Origin: JAGNRR01 sp965230665
Lineage (GTDB): Bacteria; Bacteroidota; Bacteroidia; Chitinophagales; Chitinophagaceae
Direction: 5' to 3'
Assembly: GCA_965230665.1 (NCBI GenBank)
Contig: CBDDLM010000004.1
Coordinates: 806,001-870,000 of the forward strand
DNA: 64,000 bases
The notes under the pieces were generated by a model, which saw only the letters and a program-made list of their open reading frames with translations, had not been told where the DNA came from and did no database searches. The position numbers were made by a program, and so were the translations under genes. Every line of letters starts with the position of its first letter. The first letter of the stretch is position 1. Shown here one piece after another: positions 58,992 through 64,000 of this stretch.

Positions 58992-60815
58992 ATGAAAGCA
59001 ATTATTCTCTCGATCTTTAGTTTGCTTTGTGCGAGCTATTGTTACTCAACGACTACCGTACCTGGAGGTACCATTTTGACAGACCATTGGACCGTTCAAG
59101 GAACCCCCTATTTAATACAAGGTGATTTAGAAATCGTAAATTCTTTGAACATTGACCCAGGTGTTGAAATTATCTTTATGGGTCATTACGGTATTCGCGT
59201 TCATGGAACACTGCGCGCTATAGGTAGTAGCGATGACCGAATCATCTTTAGGGCAAATGATACAACAAACTGGCATATAGATTCGATACCTCAGGGAGGT
59301 TGGAAGGGAATCTATTACGATCAATACAATCATACTTGGACCGATTCATCTCAACTAGAGTTTTGTGATATTCAAGATGTAAAATTTGGTGCCAGTAGTC
59401 ATACAGCGGCATCCTATTATAATTATACATTATATTCAAGCGACCGGGACTTTAAAATACTCGATTGCAATTTTTTTCATAACCAAAGTGCTACCACGAA
59501 CCACAGCCACGGTGTAATTGTTCAGATTTACCAGTATAACAATAAGAAAACTGAGATTGCTCGTTGTAATTTTTATGATAATATTACATGGCTTGGTGTC
59601 ATATACTTAAGTCAGTGGAACCAACCCCATTACCAGACTTTGTATCATGTTCATCATAATAAATTTCATGATAACCTAGGAGCTACTTCTTCTGTCTATG
59701 GGTTACATACAGAGATGTTATATGAGTATAATGAAGTGTATCATAATACATGCGACGATAGAGGTGCACATGGTAGCGGACTCAAATTACTTGGGGGAAG
59801 AAATACAGTTCAGTTAAATAAGTTTCATCATAATACTTTACATAGTAACGCAAGTATGGCCTTTAATGCTGGGAAAGCGACGATCCAAAAGAATTTCATC
59901 CATAATAACTACATGGGTGCTTCTGGATCACTCTGCGGCATATCAGGCGGCGGAGCGGGTATTCACATGGCACACAATCTTAATGTTCCGAGAGATAGCA
60001 CAAAGTTTATTGTAAGAGATAATATTATTGCCAATAATCAAGCGAATTTTGCAGGAGCAGGTATTCATATTGTACAGGGTAATGTAGAAATCTATAATAA
60101 TCATATTCTTAACAATAAATCAAATGCGAGAGGATCTGCCATATCTGCACTTGGGATGCAATACGCCAAGGTCAAGATCAACAATAATATTTTTTGGAAT
60201 AATGGCTTTCCTAATATTCAGAGTATACGTGTTGCCTGTGATACTTTCTCTTTTGATTATAATCTAATAGACTATTCCTATAGTTCGAGCATGCACGTTA
60301 TTGCTGGTACTCTTTCTGGTGATACTGTTCATAATATCATTGGCCAAAACCCTAACTTAATAAATCCAACAACCACTAACGGCTATCTGACAGATGCAAC
60401 GAACAGCAATTTCCAATTAATGCATAACAGTCCTTGTATTGAGCATGGAAATGCAAGCGGATTTAATCTCCATCCCACGGACTACTATGGCGGCAATCGT
60501 GTGCAAGGAAATTTTATAGATATTGGAGCTCATGAATCTGAAAACACTACACCCAACAGTATAGACGAAGTGCTTGAGGATGCATTCATGATATCCCCAA
60601 ACCCTGTTTCTATTGGTAGCCTCATTACTATAAAGTTGACATCGTTCGAAAAAGCAGATCTACAAATAACAACAATTCAAGGTAAGGTTCTAAAAAGAAT
60701 AAAATTAGATAATGGTGTTAACTATTTGGATACTCAATTGTTTTCAAGTGGTATTTATCTAATGAAGCTCCAAAGTGGTAATAAGTCGTACACACAAAAG
60801 TTGCTTGTAAACTAG
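58992..60815 (+). CDS. Exported parallel-beta-helix protein with T9SS tail
   Basis: 607 residues with signal peptide (IILSIFSLLCASYCYS). The body shows right-handed beta-helix rungs (GVEIIFMGHYGIRVHGTLRAIG, NNHILNNKSNARGSAISALG and similar Asn ladders) in the pectate-lyase-like style, with no obvious catalytic set. The end is a T9SS type A tail: MISPNPVSIGSLI, LQITTIQGKVLKR and GIYLMKLQSGN...KLLVN. Probably secreted and surface-attached; polysaccharide binding is a guess. Confidence 0.85.
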   Translation: MKAIILSIFSLLCASYCYSTTTVPGGTILTDHWTVQGTPYLIQGDLEIVNSLNIDPGVEIIFMGHYGIRVHGTLRAIGSSDDRIIFRANDTTNWHIDSIPQGGWKGIYYDQYNHTWTDSSQLEFCDIQDVKFGASSHTAASYYNYTLYSSDRDFKILDCNFFHNQSATTNHSHGVIVQIYQYNNKKTEIARCNFYDNITWLGVIYLSQWNQPHYQTLYHVHHNKFHDNLGATSSVYGLHTEMLYEYNEVYHNTCDDRGAHGSGLKLLGGRNTVQLNKFHHNTLHSNASMAFNAGKATIQKNFIHNNYMGASGSLCGISGGGAGIHMAHNLNVPRDSTKFIVRDNIIANNQANFAGAGIHIVQGNVEIYNNHILNNKSNARGSAISALGMQYAKVKINNNIFWNNGFPNIQSIRVACDTFSFDYNLIDYSYSSSMHVIAGTLSGDTVHNIIGQNPNLINPTTTNGYLTDATNSNFQLMHNSPCIEHGNASGFNLHPTDYYGGNRVQGNFIDIGAHESENTTPNSIDEVLEDAFMISPNPVSIGSLITIKLTSFEKADLQITTIQGKVLKRIKLDNGVNYLDTQLFSSGIYLMKLQSGNKSYTQKLLVN

Positions 60816-60819
60816 ACCA

Positions 60820-61254
60820 CTAGATAAATAAACTGCTTATTGCCAAAATGGTTAATAATCCAATAGCAGAAAAGAAAACTATAAACATTCTTACCATACC
60901 TTCCTTTTTTTCCTCATCGGATGCTTTAGTATAAGTTTGATAGTACTGTTCATACTTTCTTTCCGAACCAACTACTTTAGAAACTACAAAGTAGATTCCT
61001 ACAAGAAGTGGAACAGCAATAATCTGCCCTATCATCTTCCCTGAACTTACTCCAAAAGTCTTTCTTAAAGAGCGAGTCACTTCATCACTAATATCTGATG
61101 AGATCAGGCTCATACTAACAAATGGAATTAGAAGAACAACAATGATAAAGGCAGCGAACAATAGATTTCCATATATCCGCCCTTTGCTAATTTCGATACC
61201 TTTTTCTTTCAGTTCAGCATACTGACTACCATAAAGTACTTCTAGTATGGTCAT
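60820..61254 (-). CDS. Small integral membrane protein, unknown function
   Basis: 144 residues with about three hydrophobic segments: LLFAAFIIVVLLIPFVS (~30-46), IIAVPLLVGIYFVVSKVVG (~77-95) and MFIVFFSAIGLLTILAISSLFI at the C-terminus. No motif recognised. It lies 18 bases after lysS on the same strand and may be cotranscribed. Confidence 0.6.
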   Translation of the reverse strand: MTILEVLYGSQYAELKEKGIEISKGRIYGNLLFAAFIIVVLLIPFVSMSLISSDISDEVTRSLRKTFGVSSGKMIGQIIAVPLLVGIYFVVSKVVGSERKYEQYYQTYTKASDEEKKEGMVRMFIVFFSAIGLLTILAISSLFI

Positions 61255-61272
61255 AAAAAGTTTGCTATTGGC

Positions 61273-62982
61273 TTACCGTATCGAAATCATTAATACATTA
61301 TCATCTTTATATACTTCAATCAGTTCCTCAGCCTTAAGTGCCTTTATCGCTTTGTCCCACTTGGAATTACTTAAACCAGCTTGCTCTTTAATCGCCAATA
61401 GTTCGTTAGCATCATCCACCAATAGGTCGTACACAATCTTCTGATCTCCAACAACCTCTACTTTCTTTTCTCTTCCTTGTTCTGGTCTCATTTGAGGAAA
61501 GAATAAAACGTCCTGTATAGAAGCATTGTTGGTCATAAACATACACATGCGATCAATCCCAAACCCGATACCGGATGTTGGTGGCATACCATATTCTAAT
61601 GCTCTTAGAAAATCCTGATCAATAAACATCGCTTCATCGTCACCACGCTCCATCAATTTAGCCTGCTCTTCAAAGCGCTCTCTTTGATCAATAGGATCAT
61701 TCAATTCAGAATAAGCATTTGCAAGCTCTTTTCCGTTTACGATAAGCTCAAAGCGCTCTACCAAGCCCTCTTTGCTTCTGTGCTTCTTAGTCAAAGGACT
61801 CATATCGACTGGATAATCGATAATAAAGGTGGGTTGTATATAACTTGCTTCACACTTTTCTCCGAATAACTCATCAATTAACTTACCACGCCCCATCGTT
61901 TCGTCTACTTCTATGTTGAGTTTTTTACAAACATCAAATATTTCACTTTCACTCATTGCAGAAATATCGATCCCAGTATGTTCTTCAATGGCATCGTATA
62001 TACTAATCCGTTTATAAGGCGCCTTGAACTCAACCTCATTATCGCCAATCGGTAACTTAGTTTTTCCGTTACTATCCATAGCCACTTTTTCAAGCAAAGT
62101 TTCAGTTTGCTCCATCATCCAGTAATAATCCTTATAGGCTGTATAAAATTCGAGTACGGTGAACTCCGGGTTATGGGTTCTATCCATACCTTCATTTCTA
62201 AAGTTTCTACTAAACTCATATACCCATTCAAACCCACCAACAATTAACCGCTTTAAGTATAGTTCGTTCGCGATGCGCAGATACAAGGGCATATCAAGTG
62301 CATTGTGATGGGTGATAAATGGACGCGCAGCGGCACCACCCGGTATTGATTGTAACACAGGGGTATCCACTTCTAATGCTCCTCGCTCATTTAGAAATTC
62401 ACGGATACTATTGATAATTTTGGTTCGCTTAACGAACGTTTCTTTTACACCAGGGTTAACTACGAGATCAGCATAACGCTGACGATATCGAAACTCGGGG
62501 TCCGTTACTTCATCATACACTTCACCGTCCTTTTCTTTAACGATAGGAAGCGGTTTTAAACTTTTACTTAATAAAGTAAACTCATTTACATGAATGGTAG
62601 TTTCCCCCATTTTAGTTGTAAAAACATAACCTTTAATACCTACAAAATCTCCAATATCTAATAGTTTTTTCCAAACTTGATTATACAATGTTTTATCCTC
62701 ATCTGGGCAAAGATCATCACGTTTCAGATAGATTTGAATTTTACCTGATCCATCCTGAATAACTGCAAAATTTGCTTTACCCATATCCCGTACACTCATG
62801 ATTCTACCAGCAATGCATACCTCTTTAAAGTCCGCTGCATTTTCATCTCCTTTGTACGTCTCAAGAATTTTTTTTGAATTCGTATTGACTGGATATAAAG
62901 GTGCTGGATAAGGGTCTATGCCTAAGTTGCGTAATGTTTGCAACTTCTCTCTTCTTATAAGTTCTTGCTCTGATAATTGCAT
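61273..62982 (-). CDS. lysS: Lysyl-tRNA synthetase (class II)
   Basis: 569 residues. An OB-fold anticodon-binding domain (residues ~50-150) precedes the class II core with motif 2 (FRNEGMDRTHNPEFTVLEFY), the lysine-pocket segment and motif 3 (GIGFGIDRMCMFM). After the usual end (FFPQMRPEQ) it carries about 70 more residues (KKVEVVGDQKIVYDLL..., SKWDKAIKALKAEELIEVY), a tail I believe is common in Bacteroidota LysRS. It charges tRNA-Lys. Start at the ATG 62982; a near-match to the -7 box (CATCTTTG, 62990-62997) lies upstream. Confidence 0.97.
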   Translation of the reverse strand: MQLSEQELIRREKLQTLRNLGIDPYPAPLYPVNTNSKKILETYKGDENAADFKEVCIAGRIMSVRDMGKANFAVIQDGSGKIQIYLKRDDLCPDEDKTLYNQVWKKLLDIGDFVGIKGYVFTTKMGETTIHVNEFTLLSKSLKPLPIVKEKDGEVYDEVTDPEFRYRQRYADLVVNPGVKETFVKRTKIINSIREFLNERGALEVDTPVLQSIPGGAAARPFITHHNALDMPLYLRIANELYLKRLIVGGFEWVYEFSRNFRNEGMDRTHNPEFTVLEFYTAYKDYYWMMEQTETLLEKVAMDSNGKTKLPIGDNEVEFKAPYKRISIYDAIEEHTGIDISAMSESEIFDVCKKLNIEVDETMGRGKLIDELFGEKCEASYIQPTFIIDYPVDMSPLTKKHRSKEGLVERFELIVNGKELANAYSELNDPIDQRERFEEQAKLMERGDDEAMFIDQDFLRALEYGMPPTSGIGFGIDRMCMFMTNNASIQDVLFFPQMRPEQGREKKVEVVGDQKIVYDLLVDDANELLAIKEQAGLSNSKWDKAIKALKAEELIEVYKDDNVLMISIR

Positions 62983-63130
62983 AATCGTGCAAAGATGTGA
63001 TGAAATGTTGAATTTAGTAAGAAATTAGTTCGAGTAAATCTCTTAAAAACGATCCAACTTGTGACCTTGGAGTGATAGAAGGTAAACAATTTAATGATGT
63101 TTTTTCCGTAACTTCACACAAAAGAAGTTT

Positions 63131-64000
63131 ATGAAATATTTTATCCTCGGATTGTTCTATTTACTATTCGTTTTCAACATTTCGGAAGCTCAAATTGTTC
63201 AGTCCAAATTGAAAACCTCGCCTTTACACGCATCAATTGACTTAAGCAATATTAAAAAGAACCCATGGAATACTAATCTAAAAACGACTATAGATAAACC
63301 TAAAAGTGGCCTAGGCAATATTCATAAAGTAAAACGACGTAATAGACTTCTTAAGCTCAACAACCAATCCTTTACAGCGCCCTCTTTGAATAAAACATTG
63401 GGAGCTGCTCCAACTATTGGTCAAAGTTTTCAAGGAAACGATTTAACTTCTTTAACTCCTGCTGATAATACAGTTGCAATTAATGACAGTGGAATTATCG
63501 TTAGCTTAAATAATTATAGTTATGCAGTCTATGATTCTAGTGGTAATACACTTACTGCTCCAATCACATGGAATACTTTTTTAGGAGATGATTCTGTTGC
63601 ATTGATTCGTGGTAAATTTGATCCACGCATAGAATACGATCCATATCATAAACGGTTTGTTTTTTGTATTCTACACGCTCCTGTAGATTCTACCCATACA
63701 AGTATTATACTTGCTTTCTCTAAAACAAATAATCCTACCCAAGGTTGGCACGTTTATAATATCGGCGGTAACCCTCTTCTAAATAGTTCATGGACAGATT
63801 ATCCTTCGATTGGACTAACGGAATACGAACTGTTTATTAATGCGAACTTATTTGGTCTCCCCCCTACCTATGGCTACAACGGAACCTATATTCACCAAAT
63901 TGATCTAGATAGTGCTTATGCTGGTGGTACTCTACAATATAGAACTTGGTCTGGTTTTGACCCTAATAAATTTATAACCCTTAAACCTGCGCAAGATGGA
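63131..64000 (+). CDS. Exported protein, N-terminal part (runs off the window)
   Basis: The frame is open from the ATG at 63131 to the last base (290 codons). It starts with a signal peptide (MKYFILGLFYLLFVFNISEA) and then has a basic stretch (KVKRRNRLLKL) and a beta-rich part with FDPRIEYDPYHKRFVFCIL and SSWTDYPSIGLTEYELFI, similar to the N-terminal propeller-like part of large exported Bacteroidota proteins that usually end in a T9SS tail. The tail is outside the window, so this is inference. Function unknown. Confidence 0.7.
   Translation, partial: MKYFILGLFYLLFVFNISEAQIVQSKLKTSPLHASIDLSNIKKNPWNTNLKTTIDKPKSGLGNIHKVKRRNRLLKLNNQSFTAPSLNKTLGAAPTIGQSFQGNDLTSLTPADNTVAINDSGIIVSLNNYSYAVYDSSGNTLTAPITWNTFLGDDSVALIRGKFDPRIEYDPYHKRFVFCILHAPVDSTHTSIILAFSKTNNPTQGWHVYNIGGNPLLNSSWTDYPSIGLTEYELFINANLFGLPPTYGYNGTYIHQIDLDSAYAGGTLQYRTWSGFDPNKFITLKPAQDG

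Overview
The window reads as the chromosome of a low-GC member of the Bacteroidota, probably Flavobacteriales-like. Supporting signs are several large exported proteins with Por-type (T9SS) C-terminal sorting tails, glutamine synthetase type III, a lysyl-tRNA synthetase with a C-terminal tail, many lipobox lipoproteins, and promoters that fit the Bacteroidota pattern TAnnTTTG (often with TTG about 20 bases upstream) instead of the proteobacterial -10/-35. I found no tRNA, rRNA, CRISPR array, insertion sequence or prophage.

Layout. 1-3.1 kb: start of a small conserved gene and a large tail-fibre-like repeat protein. 3.4-12.3 kb: dnaK, an exported unknown, a B12-dependent ribonucleotide reductase, a DUF389 membrane protein and a DUF4846-like lipoprotein. 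12.4-19.6 kb (+): fabD, a helix-hairpin-helix protein, an acyl-CoA dehydrogenase, two outer-membrane barrels, an ABC-2 permease and recJ. 19.6-24.2 kb (-): a giant T9SS cargo protein, then rpsF-rpsR-rplI. 24.3-27 kb: an Ala-rich lipoprotein divergent from an ECF sigma factor and a membrane-anchored trypsin-like protein, then an Hsp20. 27-33.8 kb (-): a phosphate block (PiT-like permease, OprP-like porin, pstSCAB, phoU). 34-47.5 kb: glutamine synthetase III, a T9SS protein, a run of unusual exported proteins with a YihY-type membrane protein, mltG, a 2-oxo acid dehydrogenase E2 and a pterin dehydratase. 47.5-49.3 kb: a small barrel and an alpha/beta hydrolase. 55.4-64 kb: a methyltransferase, T9SS proteins, a truncated haemoglobin, lysS and the start of another exported protein.

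The stand-out region is 49.7-55.4 kb. Four unrelated genes (GIY-YIG nuclease, S41-like peptidase, AAA ATPase with a TOPRIM-like domain, exported unknown) lie head to tail, each closely packed between short sites. Each unit begins with GTTnnnn and ends with an inverse core nnnnAAC whose variable bases are the exact complement of that unit's own left end. This holds for all six intact units, two of which are near-identical non-coding units of about 260 bp. It is the arrangement expected of integron gene cassettes with attC sites, yet no integrase gene is visible, so I read it as an integrase-less cassette array (CALIN-like) in a Bacteroidota chromosome.

Regulation visible in the sequence: a 31-bp element repeated in opposite orientation in front of the ECF sigma gene and its divergent lipoprotein; a shared CTGACA-N3-TGT element upstream of dnaK and hsp20; a 7-4-7 Pho-box-like direct repeat in front of the phosphate porin; and several Rho-independent terminators.
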